Assembly (NCBI RefSeq): GCF_000300255.2
Contig: NC_020913.1
Coordinates: 1,176,692 to 1,240,691, forward strand
Source of the DNA: Candidatus Methanomethylophilus alvi Mx1201
GTDB taxonomy: Archaea > Thermoplasmatota > Thermoplasmata > Methanomassiliicoccales > Methanomethylophilaceae
Direction of reading: 5' to 3'
Length of the DNA stretch: 64,000 nucleotides
The translations under genes were made by a program, and so were the position numbers. Below the pieces are notes generated by a model. The model did no database searches. It was not told the DNA's origin and was given only the letters and a program-made list of their open reading frames with translations. Every line of letters begins with the position of its first letter. Position 1 is the stretch's first letter. Positions 16,780-25,590 of this stretch are shown in pieces.

Positions 16780-18614
16780 CCGAACAAGTGCGAGAGCAGT
16801 CCCGCCATATCGTTCCAATTTACGAGGTCGCGTCCGAAAACGAACAGGGCGGCCGCGGCCGCCAGAGTGACCAGGACCCATGCCCAGGAGATATTCCTGG
16901 GCATGTTGTATACAGGGAAGTACCCCTGGTAGTTCCTGCAGGCGAGGGAAGACTCGGATTTCTCCGCCAGCTCCATGGAGAACATGAACGTTCCAACCAT
17001 GGCGCCTGCATACGACCTCATGGTGCGGACGGGACCGTTGTATCCGAGACGGCACTTGGCCGCCTTGAGCATCACCAGCATCCTCTCCAACAGAAGGAAT
17101 GCGTATCTGTATATCAGGACGACGACCTCCACTATCTCCTTCGGCATCCTCAGCTTCCTGCATGCCTGTGCCAGATGCGGTATGGGAGTGGAACTGGCGA
17201 AAGACAGCATCAATGTTACGCCGGCGATGGCCCTGAAGAAGACCAGCCAGGCCTGATTGAGACTTTCCTGGGTCATGTACATGTCGAACCACAGGATCTT
17301 CCCGGACAGGAGGGCCTCCTGGGAGTGGTCACCCAGTATTGATATGAGACCGCATCCGATAGCCATGATGAGGACCGCCTCCCCTATGGCGAGGAGGATC
17401 ACCGGCGGAAGCTTCATGTTGGTGGAATACGCCATAAGTGCCAGACCGATACAGAAAGTGATCATCGGGACCACTATGCTGTCCGTTATGAGACCGACCA
17501 CCAGGAGGGCTAGGGTGAAGAACAGCTTGCCCAGAGGCGACCAGTCCACCATCCTGGAGCTGTAGGCGAGCTCGTCCATCTCCACCTGGTCGCTGGACGA
17601 CCCTCTCCTCTTCGCTTCCGGAACGGCCTTCCTCCTTATTTCGGGGGGCCGGGGCTCTCGTGGCCCCTCTTTATCGAACTTCTTCCGGGCATACGATATA
17701 CCTATGAAGAAACCGATTATGACGGCACCGATGGCTGCCTGCAGAGCGAAAAGCAGGGATTCCGTCTCCCCGGGAAGCTCGTAACTGCCCCATATCCCCT
17801 CGGTCCACTGTATGAAATCCTCCGCATTGTCCATGATTATGCCAGACCCGACATCGTCGGATCCGGCGAACTCGAACCCGTTGGCCGCCCCGTATGCGAG
17901 TATGACCACCAGGACCGCGGCGATGACCGCGAAGCATGCCATATAGAACTTCTTCGACACGGGCTTCTGTGCGGATTCGTCGCCGAAGATCTCGGGACGG
18001 GAGGTGACGAGATATCTGGCGAACATGGCGAAGATTATCCCCTCTATGAGTGCCAGAGGGATTTGGGTGACGGCATATGTCGTCATGAAATCCGCAAATG
18101 CCTGCATGACCCCGTTGGCGTGGTAGCAGATCGTGAGCTGCACCGAGGTGAAGACGTAAGTCATCAGATCGGCGAAGAACGCGGCAAAGAACATGGAGAC
18201 CGGGACGCTGGCCCTGAACTTCCTGAAAAGGGCCCAGAAGAACATGCCCACTATAGGTCCCACGACACCCATGGACACGCAGTTGGCGCCCAAGGTGGTG
18301 AGCCCGCCATGTGCCAGAAGCAAAGCCTGGAACACCAGGACTATCAGGGACAGGACCGAGCAGGCGCATACGCCGTAAAGGACTACGGCCAGACCGGTAC
18401 CGGTAGGATGGGAGCTCGAGCCCGTGGCTGACGGAAGCTTGAGCGATGACAGGAGGAAGATGAAGGCCCCGGAAAGAGCCACTGTCATCTTCTGCTCCGG
18501 ATGTTCACGAATGATCCTGATTATCTTCCTAGCACCTACCGCCACGAACGGGATCATCACCAAGAACCAGATGATGCACCATTCCAACGGAAGATACCCT
18601 TCCATTATGTGTAT
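16773..18614 (-). CDS. cbiM: Fused cobalt ECF permease CbiM-CbiN-CbiQ, probable AUA start
   Basis: One polypeptide carries three subunits. Residues 1-~215 are CbiM, the cobalt-binding S component (SATGSSSHPTGTGLAVVLYG and AHGGLTTLGANCVSMG). Residues ~220-315 are CbiN (two helices flanking a short WTEGIWGSYELPGE loop). Residues ~340-613 are CbiQ, the transmembrane coupling protein (IYRYAFLLLERMLVMLKAAK, CRLGYNG). The first ATG (18603-18605) would begin MEGYLP and lose the family's MHI start. The codons before it read ATA-CAC-ATA-ATG, so an ATA start at 18612-18614 restores (M)HIMEGYLP. No ATG, GTG or TTG occurs in frame up to the TAA at 18648-18650. First gene of the cbi operon; a pair of 17-bp palindromes brackets its TATA region. 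Confidence 0.85.
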   Translation of the reverse strand: MHIMEGYLPLEWCIIWFLVMIPFVAVGARKIIRIIREHPEQKMTVALSGAFIFLLSSLKLPSATGSSSHPTGTGLAVVLYGVCACSVLSLIVLVFQALLLAHGGLTTLGANCVSMGVVGPIVGMFFWALFRKFRASVPVSMFFAAFFADLMTYVFTSVQLTICYHANGVMQAFADFMTTYAVTQIPLALIEGIIFAMFARYLVTSRPEIFGDESAQKPVSKKFYMACFAVIAAVLVVILAYGAANGFEFAGSDDVGSGIIMDNAEDFIQWTEGIWGSYELPGETESLLFALQAAIGAVIIGFFIGISYARKKFDKEGPREPRPPEIRRKAVPEAKRRGSSSDQVEMDELAYSSRMVDWSPLGKLFFTLALLVVGLITDSIVVPMITFCIGLALMAYSTNMKLPPVILLAIGEAVLIMAIGCGLISILGDHSQEALLSGKILWFDMYMTQESLNQAWLVFFRAIAGVTLMLSFASSTPIPHLAQACRKLRMPKEIVEVVVLIYRYAFLLLERMLVMLKAAKCRLGYNGPVRTMRSYAGAMVGTFMFSMELAEKSESSLACRNYQGYFPVYNMPRNISWAWVLVTLAAAAALFVFGRDLVNWNDMAGLLSHLFGW

Positions 18615-18668
18615 CTCAAATTCCCCCGGAGACCGCTTAGATGCGGCTTATGTCCCTAACTTATATCA

Positions 18669-18718
18669 ACGGATAATACGTCCAATTCCTATAAAAACCC
18701 GTTGGATTGATTATCCAA
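18669..18718 (-). promoter_or_regulatory. Promoter of cbiMNQO with two 17-bp operators
   Basis: TTGGATTGATTATCCAA (18702-18718) is a near-perfect dyad. ACGGATAATACGTCCAA (18669-18685) is a weaker copy. The 16-bp spacer holds TTTTTATAGG on the minus strand, a TATA-like element that would start transcription near 18666 toward cbiM. The geometry is the same as at 40929-40978 and 48760-48809. Confidence 0.7.
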
Positions 18719-18788
18719 CTTGTCGTCAACCCTACTTCTCAACCCGTTACCACCCTTTATATACACACTTAAGGTTGTCAATCCTCAT

Positions 18789-19655
18789 ATGGAATCTCGC
18801 GCAAAGGCGGTGAAAGAGATACTCGTCGGCATAGTCGTCGGTATCGCATCGATGCTTCCCGGCATCAGCGGAGCGGTGATATGCGTCTGCTTCGGCATAT
18901 ACGAACGTCTTGTCCGCGACGTCGCACGCCTGCGCGTCTACCTCAGGAAGGATTTCTGGTTCATACTGTTCCTTCTTATCGGTATATTGATCGGTACACT
19001 CGTCTCCGCGAAGATACTCTCGGGCGCCATGGACAAGTACCCGACGGAGTGTCAGTTCCTCTTCGCGGGACTCATAGCCGGACAGATACCCGCCGTCTAT
19101 CATATGACGAAACCCAGGGAGAGCGCTTGGACGAGGGCGAACTGGGCCGCTCTTGCGATAGGATTCGTGATAATGGGCTCCATGCTCATAATGTACTTCA
19201 CAGGAGGCAGCGACGACGTGATCCTGGGACACGACGCCGCCGGGATGGTCGTAATGTTCGTCGTGGGCATAGTAGTGGCCATATCAGCCATGGTGCCCGG
19301 GATCAGCCATTCCACCATCCTCATCGTATTCGGACTGTTCACCCTGTTCACCGACACGATCAGCAACCTGGACGGGGCGTTCCTCGTCTCCATGGCCGCC
19401 GGAGCGGTGGTCGGACTGCTGGGATTCTCCAAGATCGTCCACTATGCCTTGGAGCACCACCACAGGAGCACTTCTTTCCTGATCTTCGGACTGACCGTCG
19501 GATCGCTCGTAACACTGATCATAACATCCGTGGGGGATGCCGAGAACATCACGCACATATTGGCCGGGGCCGTCATGTTCGTCATAGGTCTGGCCGTCGG
19601 GATATGGTTCATGAGGAAAAGTGCGGAACAGGAGTTCTCAGAGGAACCCGAGTAA
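18789..19655 (+). CDS. DUF368 family membrane protein (polyprenyl-phosphate translocase-like)
   Basis: An integral membrane protein with about eight helices and the duplicated family motif GIASMLPGISGAVI / AISAMVPGISHSTILIVFG. Bacterial DUF368 proteins recycle undecaprenyl phosphate across the membrane. An archaeal role with dolichol-type carriers for glycosylation is inferred, not shown. TTTATATA at ~18754-18761 predicts a leaderless start at the ATG at 18789. The gene diverges from cbiMNQO but has its own TATA box ~40 bases past the operator pair. Confidence 0.8.
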   Translation: MESRAKAVKEILVGIVVGIASMLPGISGAVICVCFGIYERLVRDVARLRVYLRKDFWFILFLLIGILIGTLVSAKILSGAMDKYPTECQFLFAGLIAGQIPAVYHMTKPRESAWTRANWAALAIGFVIMGSMLIMYFTGGSDDVILGHDAAGMVVMFVVGIVVAISAMVPGISHSTILIVFGLFTLFTDTISNLDGAFLVSMAAGAVVGLLGFSKIVHYALEHHHRSTSFLIFGLTVGSLVTLIITSVGDAENITHILAGAVMFVIGLAVGIWFMRKSAEQEFSEEPE

Positions 19656-19708
19656 GATATGTCGAAGAACGGGTTTTATCTACCTAACTACATGCGGCAG
19701 ATGATATC

Positions 19709-20236
19709 ATGTTCTGTCCTAAGTGCGGTTGTATGCTGCCGGACGGATCCTCCGTCTGCAAGGAGTGCGGTTACAGGATCGGCAGGGGACTGAGGGATTC
19801 CCTCTGCGAAGAGCAACCGACCGATGACCCTGTCCGGACTTCCTCCAGCACCCGCGCCGTTAAACACGAGGTGACCGTCGTGGCGGGAATCGCCCTGTCT
19901 CTGACAATGGTCGTATCGCTGTTCCTGGAATGGCTCGGCCCCGGGATATCCGGATTGGGGCTGGTCATGGACGGACCTGATATCGGAAGGGCTTCGGACG
20001 TCTTCTGCTTCGTTCCTCTGGCCATAGCCGTCATCGGAGTGTTTCTGACGGTACACTTCGCTTTCGGTATAGGTCCCCGTTCGGCAGTCTTCCCCCTGGG
20101 GATAGTCTGCGCCGCACTGGTCGTGATGTTCTGCGCAGAGGTCGGATGGAACTACATCTATTCTACCGGGATCGGAGCATATACGGCCATGCTGTCATCT
20201 GCGATAACGGCCATGCTCGGACTTAGAAGACTGTGA
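19709..20236 (+). CDS. Zinc-ribbon membrane protein
   Basis: The N terminus MFCPKCGCMLPDGSSVCKECG is a four-cysteine zinc ribbon. A ~25-residue linker follows, then about four transmembrane helices (residues ~53-170). Such ribbon-plus-membrane proteins are common in archaea and mostly of unknown role. There are no enzymatic motifs. A TATA-like TTTTATC lies ~35 bases before the ATG. Confidence 0.75.
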   Translation: MFCPKCGCMLPDGSSVCKECGYRIGRGLRDSLCEEQPTDDPVRTSSSTRAVKHEVTVVAGIALSLTMVVSLFLEWLGPGISGLGLVMDGPDIGRASDVFCFVPLAIAVIGVFLTVHFAFGIGPRSAVFPLGIVCAALVVMFCAEVGWNYIYSTGIGAYTAMLSSAITAMLGLRRL

Positions 20237-20537
20237 CCCGGACCGACCTGTCATCGTTCTTCGGACGGGATCTATCGGCAGTATGACTCTGAAAACCATC
20301 TTGGACGGATATGCGGAAGAAGATGGATGTGTGTTGAAAGACCCTGTGAAGAAAGGGGATTGACCCGCGCGGGAAAATGGGATGGATGGATGTGGGCGCG
20401 GGCCGAGGTTAGGAGCACTGGTTGGGGGATGCTCTCTTTTTCCTCTAATTACTCGATTCCCAGGAATCTATTTAAGCCAAATGGGGAGGGGTGACCGAAT
20501 CTGACCGAATCTGACGGTTTTTTCCGAATCTGAGATA
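20237..20537. other. Intergenic region with hairpins and short direct repeats, possible small RNA
   Basis: Between convergent genes. CCCGCGC (20364-20370) pairs perfectly with GCGCGGG (20396-20402). GAGCA (20413-20417) pairs with TGCTC (20430-20434), followed by TTTTT, so one reading is a terminator for the zinc-ribbon gene. On the minus strand CTTAAATA (20469-20476) is a good TATA box that would start a transcript near 20447 running through the structured GC-rich segment. CCGAATCTGA occurs three times at 20495-20533 next to the arcS stop. I could not match it to SRP, RNase P or a box C/D RNA. Confidence 0.3.
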
Positions 20538-22235
20538 TCAGCCAGAATGACGCATCTTCACTGCGATGCCCCTCTTCATCTGCTCCATCTCCGCACCGCA
20601 CATGGCGGCTACACCGACACCTCTGACCTTCCCTCCGCATACTACGATAGCCTCATCGCCTATACGGAGGCCGTGGTCCGCCTTATCCACCCCTACGGCG
20701 AAAAGACTGCCCTTCAGTTCGAAGTCCTGCATCTCTACGATGTTCCTGCCCATGCCTGCGATGATCTCCGCACCGTCCATGGTGAGGGAGAACATCCCCC
20801 TTTCAGGGGACATCATGCACAGCTGGGTCTTCTTCTGTCTGTTCTCCGGGTCCTCGCGGAAGACCTTCCAATAGGGGAACTTCCCTATCCCGTACGTGTT
20901 CTCGTCCATGATCGCGTCCGCAACATCCTTACCGAACTGGAAGGAGAGGACGGAACGGATGGCCTCCCTGCGGTCCACGAGATAGTCGACGGGCTCCATG
21001 CCCTTGGTGGCGTCCCTGAGGGCCTTATCCAGATTCTCCAGGGATTTGGGGGATACCGGGTCTCCGACGACCGTCTCCACCATACCGTCGCAGAGACCCT
21101 CCACGAGCTCCGCATCCTCTCCGAGGTGGCATACGACCTTCTCGTAATGTCCTTTCTCCAGGAGCTCCTTGAGCATCCTCCTGATGGTGGCCTTCTCCTC
21201 GCATTTCCACTCCCCGGTCACGGGTATGTCGTAGGAGTTGGCAGGGTACATCGCGTCCAGTTCCCTGGGGACGATACCCAGAGGGGATGTCACTATGACC
21301 TCGTGTACCAGGGTGTCGTGGGATGCCGTGTGTATCGCGGAGGCGAACAGCTTATGGGTCTTCGAAGTGTGGTAGGGCTTCTTGGCGGAGCACGGGAGGA
21401 GGAGAAGGACCTTCTTATGGGAAGGCACGACATACCTCTCGGACAGGACCTTCTGATATCTGGCTATGTCGGGTCTCCTCAGGGCCTGAACGGTGTTGCA
21501 GGAGAACCTGCATCCGGTCGTGGAACAGCATTCCTCCTGATACCCGTAACCTTCCGCGTCGAATATCCTGAGGGCGGCGACCTCGTCCGCCGAGGAGAAG
21601 GACCTCTGGTCCACGAGTTCCCTGAGCCTGCCGGCGCCTATGAAACGGGCGACCTTGGCGGCCTCCCTGTCCAACTCGGAGACGTTGTCCTCCGAGCAAT
21701 CCTCGTCCGATGCGACGTTCCCCTCGGGGATGAGGGACACCCCGTTTATCCCGGCCGCCCTGCAGAAGGAGTCGTCCACGACGTCCACCCCCATGTAGGA
21801 CAGAAGTGCCAGATTGGCAGGTTCGGCTATGCCGAGCATCACAAGGACCCTGCCGAAACCAGCGGCCTTCCTCGCCTTCATGACCTGGTCCACCATCCTT
21901 CTGAAATCGCCTTTCACATCGAATGCGTTGGGGACCACCACGACCTCCGAGTCGTCGGGGACGATCTCGTCACCGCTCACGGGAAGCCTCAGGACGGTGA
22001 TCCCGTCCCTGGTCCTCGGCTGGGCCGGGATCCCGGAGGCGGCGGATGTGAGCAGGCGGGGATCCACGTCTACGGAGGAACCGAGGATGCGTACGGTCCT
22101 TCCGTCGTCACCTGCGGTTATGCCGGTATCTCCGGCGGCACCGGTCTTGAGGACGAAAGGCGTCCTGATGCACCCGTCCCCTTTCCTGTATTCGCAAACC
22201 CTTCCCCTTTGGGACCTGCTCACAACGTCAAGCAT
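20538..22235 (-). CDS. arcS: Archaeosine synthase ArcS (TgtA2-type)
   Basis: ArcS converts preQ0 at position 15 of tRNA into archaeosine. The diagnostic motif PCSAKKPYHTSKTH lies in the middle (~residue 305). A CSTTGCRFSCNT cysteine segment precedes it, and a C-terminal PUA domain (from ~YWKVFREDPENR, ending GVGVAAMCGAEMEQMKRG) binds tRNA. The N-terminal TGT-like fold is divergent and lacks the glycosylase nucleophile pattern, as usual for ArcS. The length of 565 aa is normal. ATG at 22233-22235. Confidence 0.85.
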   Translation of the reverse strand: MLDVVSRSQRGRVCEYRKGDGCIRTPFVLKTGAAGDTGITAGDDGRTVRILGSSVDVDPRLLTSAASGIPAQPRTRDGITVLRLPVSGDEIVPDDSEVVVVPNAFDVKGDFRRMVDQVMKARKAAGFGRVLVMLGIAEPANLALLSYMGVDVVDDSFCRAAGINGVSLIPEGNVASDEDCSEDNVSELDREAAKVARFIGAGRLRELVDQRSFSSADEVAALRIFDAEGYGYQEECCSTTGCRFSCNTVQALRRPDIARYQKVLSERYVVPSHKKVLLLLPCSAKKPYHTSKTHKLFASAIHTASHDTLVHEVIVTSPLGIVPRELDAMYPANSYDIPVTGEWKCEEKATIRRMLKELLEKGHYEKVVCHLGEDAELVEGLCDGMVETVVGDPVSPKSLENLDKALRDATKGMEPVDYLVDRREAIRSVLSFQFGKDVADAIMDENTYGIGKFPYWKVFREDPENRQKKTQLCMMSPERGMFSLTMDGAEIIAGMGRNIVEMQDFELKGSLFAVGVDKADHGLRIGDEAIVVCGGKVRGVGVAAMCGAEMEQMKRGIAVKMRHSG

Positions 22236-22398
22236 ACGACCCGCTATCGTTCATCAATATAAGTAGGTCGCTCCGACGGACAGGGTCCCGCAGAGCCGCC
22301 TGGCTCCCCGAATGCCGGACACCCGGTCCTGAAAACATCCGCACCTTTATATGACGCACCCGACGGGACGGACATCTGGATTCTCCGAGGACTAAGGG

Positions 22399-22405
22399 TT
22401 AATAT
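22399..22405 (+). promoter_or_regulatory. TATA box of the pyr operon
   Basis: TTAATAT is centred ~25 bases before the pyrB ATG, predicting a leaderless pyrB mRNA. A second TATA-like TTTATAT at 22346-22352 would give a ~50-nt leader. Confidence 0.45.
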
Positions 22406-22426
22406 CTATGTTGCCTATTGTGAATC

Positions 22427-23356
22427 ATGGACTTTTATGACAAGGACCTCGTATCTATCCGGGACCTGACCAAGGACCAGATAGAGTACATTCTTGACCT
22501 CTCGAAGAAGATGGTCCCCTATGCCCGGGGAGAGAAAGTCAAACGCGCTCTCGACGGCAAGATTCTCGGAAACCTGTTCTTCGAGCCTTCCACCCGCACC
22601 AAGCTCTCGTTCGAGAGCGCCGCCTACAGGCTCGGATGCGACGTCATCGACGTCTCCGAGATGTCCATGACCTCCATAGCGAAAGGGGAGACCCTTGCCG
22701 ACACCATCAGGATGGTCGACGCATACTGCGACGTCATCGTACTGAGGCACCCCTTCGAGGGTGCGGCAAGACTCGCCGCCGACGTATCCGAGAACCCTGT
22801 CATCAATGCGGGGGACGGAGCCGGATCCCACCCGACCCAGATGCTGCTCGACCTTTTCACCATGAGGGAGGCGAAGGATTCCCTGGACGGCCTCAACGTC
22901 ACCATGGTCGGAGATCTGAAGTACGGTCGCACGGTCCATACCCTCGCACAGGCCCTGACCAACTTCGGAGTGAAGCTCACCCTGGTCGCCCCCGAGTCCC
23001 TCCAGATGCCGCAGGACATCGTGGACAGGCTCAAGAGGAACGGTTGTGTCCCCAGGAAGACCAGCGTCCTCGAGGATGTCATAGGCGACGCGGATGTCCT
23101 TTACGTCACCAGGATCCAGAGGGAGAGGTTCCCGGACCCTGCCGAGTACCAGAAGGTCGCAGGCACCTACAGGATCGACAATGCGATGCTGAGGAACGCC
23201 AAGGACGACATGATCGTCATGCACCCCCTGCCGAGGGTGAACGAGATCGCCACCGAGGTCGATTCCACACCTCACGCCAGATACTTCCAGCAGGCGTTCA
23301 ACGGGGTCCCGGTTAGGATGGCCATCCTCTGCGCCATTCTGGGGGGAGACATATGA
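22427..23356 (+). CDS. pyrB: Aspartate carbamoyltransferase, catalytic subunit
   Basis: Catalyses carbamoyl phosphate + aspartate to N-carbamoylaspartate, the committed step of pyrimidine synthesis. The carbamoyl-phosphate loop FEPSTRTKLSFESA (~residues 46-59), the VLRHP segment and the aspartate-binding HPLPRVNEI are present. 309 aa, the normal length. The stop overlaps the pyrI start by 4 bases, as in other archaeal pyrBI operons. Confidence 0.97.
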   Translation: MDFYDKDLVSIRDLTKDQIEYILDLSKKMVPYARGEKVKRALDGKILGNLFFEPSTRTKLSFESAAYRLGCDVIDVSEMSMTSIAKGETLADTIRMVDAYCDVIVLRHPFEGAARLAADVSENPVINAGDGAGSHPTQMLLDLFTMREAKDSLDGLNVTMVGDLKYGRTVHTLAQALTNFGVKLTLVAPESLQMPQDIVDRLKRNGCVPRKTSVLEDVIGDADVLYVTRIQRERFPDPAEYQKVAGTYRIDNAMLRNAKDDMIVMHPLPRVNEIATEVDSTPHARYFQQAFNGVPVRMAILCAILGGDI

Positions 23357-23826
23357 AGGAGATAGCCGAGATCAAGATCCCGCCGATAAGGAACGGCACC
23401 GTCATCGACCATATCGAGAACGGACAGGCACTCAACGTGCTGAAGATCCTCGGAGTCAACGAGAACAACATCGACTCCGGGATCAGCATAGGGATGCACG
23501 TCCCCACCACGAAGGAAAGCAAGAAGTGGAAGGACATCGTGAAACTCGAGGACATGGAGCTCGACGAGACCACCGTCTCCAAGATAGCCCTCATCGCCCC
23601 CGAGGCGACGATATCCATCATCCGCGACTACTATGTGGCGGAGAAATTCGACGTGAAACTGGGCGACAAGGTCGTCGGTCTGGTAAGATGCAGCAACCCC
23701 AACTGCATAACGAACAAGGGAGAGCCCGTCTCCCCCAAGTTCTTCGTAGAGAACAGGAACCCTCCGAGACTCAGATGCGTCTACTGCGACCGCATACTCC
23801 TGAACATATCGGACAACCTGATCTGA
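23353..23826 (+). CDS. pyrI: Aspartate carbamoyltransferase, regulatory subunit
   Basis: Carries the nucleotide effector site (N-terminal ~100 residues) and a C-terminal zinc domain that docks on PyrB. The zinc ligands are seen as CSNPNC and CVYC. 157 aa. Translationally coupled to pyrB by ATGA overlap, giving the allosteric PyrB6I6 holoenzyme. Confidence 0.96.
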   Translation: MKEIAEIKIPPIRNGTVIDHIENGQALNVLKILGVNENNIDSGISIGMHVPTTKESKKWKDIVKLEDMELDETTVSKIALIAPEATISIIRDYYVAEKFDVKLGDKVVGLVRCSNPNCITNKGEPVSPKFFVENRNPPRLRCVYCDRILLNISDNLI

Positions 23827-23830
23827 TACC

Positions 23831-24361
23831 ATGAAGATGATCGTCGTCACCGGGATGCCCGGAGCCGGCAAAGAGGAATTCCTCTCCGCCGGGATAGATG
23901 CAGGTGTGCCGTTCGTCAGGATGGGCGACGTGGTGAGAGAGGCCTACGCCGCATCGGGTTCCGAAAAGGAAGGCATGACCGTCGGTCAGTTCGCCGGTAA
24001 CGAGAGGAAGATCCATGGGACCGACATCTGGGCGAAGAGGGCCATCGAAAGGATGTACGGCGACATCTTCATAGTGGACGGATGCAGGAGCATGGACGAG
24101 GTCAGGTCGTTCCGCTCCCTGGGAGCAGACGTACGCATCGTGGCCGTCCATGCGGCCCCATCCGTCAGATATGACAGGTTGGTCAAAAGGGCGAGGGAGG
24201 ACGCCCCCCACAACAAAGAGGAGTTCGATACCCGCGACTCCAGAGAACTTTCGTGGGGCGTGGGGGAGGTCATCGCCCTCTGCGACTACATGATGATAAA
24301 TATGGCGTCTCTGGAGGAATTCCATGAGAAATCCGCCGCACTCCTGAGGTCCCTGAGATGA
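23831..24361 (+). CDS. UPF0200-type P-loop nucleotide kinase-like protein
   Basis: Walker A is GMPGAGKEE at the N terminus (residues ~8-16). The VDGCRSMDEVRSF and RLVKRAREDAPHNKEEFDTRD segments resemble the Walker B and lid of adenylate or dephospho-CoA kinase relatives grouped as archaeal UPF0200. The substrate is unknown. It starts 4 bases after pyrI and overlaps the next gene by 4 bases, so it is co-transcribed with pyrBI, although no pyrimidine step is missing that it obviously supplies. Confidence 0.75.
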   Translation: MKMIVVTGMPGAGKEEFLSAGIDAGVPFVRMGDVVREAYAASGSEKEGMTVGQFAGNERKIHGTDIWAKRAIERMYGDIFIVDGCRSMDEVRSFRSLGADVRIVAVHAAPSVRYDRLVKRAREDAPHNKEEFDTRDSRELSWGVGEVIALCDYMMINMASLEEFHEKSAALLRSLR

Positions 24362-24624
24362 GGTTCACCACCGCCCGCCTATGCGGAGGAAAAGCGGTGA
24401 TGGCCATCTCCGCAGATATCCTGGACATAGATCTGGCACATGCTGCGGATGTGATCGAGAAGGAAGGCTGCACCATCAAGGAAAGGGATGAGATGCTGCT
24501 CGTTTTCGAGTGGAACGGGATGGAAGTCACCCTATACCCCCAAGGCAAGGTCATGTATCTGCCTCAGACGGACAGGGCCCAATGCATAGCCGATGCCACA
24601 AGACTTCTCGAAAAGGTACGCTGA
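24358..24624 (+). CDS. Small conserved-looking protein (88 aa), unknown
   Basis: Alpha/beta mini-protein with no cysteine cluster or membrane helix. A central stretch (EWNGMEVTLYPQGKVMYLP) looks like a beta-sheet pair as in small archaeal RNA- or DNA-binding folds. ATG overlaps the stop of the UPF0200 gene, so the two are coupled and likely act together. I do not recognise a named family. Confidence 0.6.
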   Translation: MRFTTARLCGGKAVMAISADILDIDLAHAADVIEKEGCTIKERDEMLLVFEWNGMEVTLYPQGKVMYLPQTDRAQCIADATRLLEKVR

Positions 24625-24676
24625 TACAAAGGGGAAAAACCTGCCCCATTATATATTTTAAAAATATGCCAGGTCC

Positions 24677-25405
24677 ATGGATACGTTAACCGGTACACTG
24701 CTGGCGATATGCGTAGCTGCAGTGTTGCTGTTGGTAGCGTATAAGAAAGGATTCCTGACGAACACAGGGATCTTGGCATCTTTCATATCCGCAGTGATCA
24801 TAGCTTACTGCGGGAATTTCTGGTGGTTCGCAGCATATATGCTGTTCCCCATAATGGCGTTCGCCGCCACATTCACCAAGATAAAGAAAAAGAAGGCCAT
24901 GGGCCTTCAGGAAGGAAAGGCCGGCGAAAGAGGCCATATGAACATATTGGGCGTAGGTCTGATACCGACCATCGTATCGGTCGTGTATTTCATAGACGAC
25001 GGAGGGGCCTCGCCTTATCTGACAGTGGCCTTCCTCGCCGCCATCGCCGTATCTGTAGCCGACACCACATCCAGCGAGATAGGGGTTTTCGACAAGGACG
25101 TATGGATGATAACCACTCTGAAAAAGACCGAGCCCGGCATAAACGGTGGAATATCCCGTCTGGGTCTTGTAAGTTCGGCCATCACGTCCCTTGTATTCGC
25201 GATACTGTCATATGCCCTCGTATTCCACTGCCTGGATTGGAGGATCCTGATAGTCTGGGTATGCGGAATGGTCGGTAACCTCCTCGACAGCGTTGTCGGG
25301 GCGGTGTGGGAGAACAAAGGAAGGATCTCCAAATACGGCAACAACATCGTCACCGCACTTTCCGGAGCCGTAATAGGATTCCTCCTTTGTCTTATAGTGA
25401 ACTGA
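24677..25405 (+). CDS. DUF92/TMEM19 family membrane protein
   Basis: About six transmembrane helices with the family hallmark AVSVADTTSSEIGVF (GxADTxASEIG) and a second conserved loop GINGGISRLGLVSS; the C-terminal GNLLDSVVGAVWENKG also fits. Plant relatives (VTE6) phosphorylate phytyl phosphate, so an isoprenoid-phosphate kinase role is conceivable. A/T-rich TATA at ~24648-24660 predicts a leaderless mRNA. Confidence 0.75.
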   Translation: MDTLTGTLLAICVAAVLLLVAYKKGFLTNTGILASFISAVIIAYCGNFWWFAAYMLFPIMAFAATFTKIKKKKAMGLQEGKAGERGHMNILGVGLIPTIVSVVYFIDDGGASPYLTVAFLAAIAVSVADTTSSEIGVFDKDVWMITTLKKTEPGINGGISRLGLVSSAITSLVFAILSYALVFHCLDWRILIVWVCGMVGNLLDSVVGAVWENKGRISKYGNNIVTALSGAVIGFLLCLIVN

Positions 25406-25547
25406 ACGTCCCTGCATTTTTTGGATCCGGAATGAAAAGGAAGTCGATGGTGTCGACTCCGCAGGACATCATGGGATCGTAGACGACATACTGGAAGTTA
25501 AGTCCCGTATGCAATGTGCCAGATATGACGATATGATATGGAAAATC

Positions 25548-25569
25548 GCCGCGGTCAAGGGCCCGCGGC
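25548..25569 (-). terminator. Hairpin terminator of the por operon
   Basis: GCCGCGG (25548-25554) pairs with CCGCGGC (25563-25569), and on the minus strand a GATTTTCC tail follows. It lies 22 bases past the porB stop. Confidence 0.55.
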
Positions 25570-25590
25570 AGGCCCTTTTGAATGGTTTTA

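Noticed and set aside
20360..20450. SRP or RNase P RNA
   Set aside because: The hairpins are too few and small and the conserved core sequences of both RNAs are absent.
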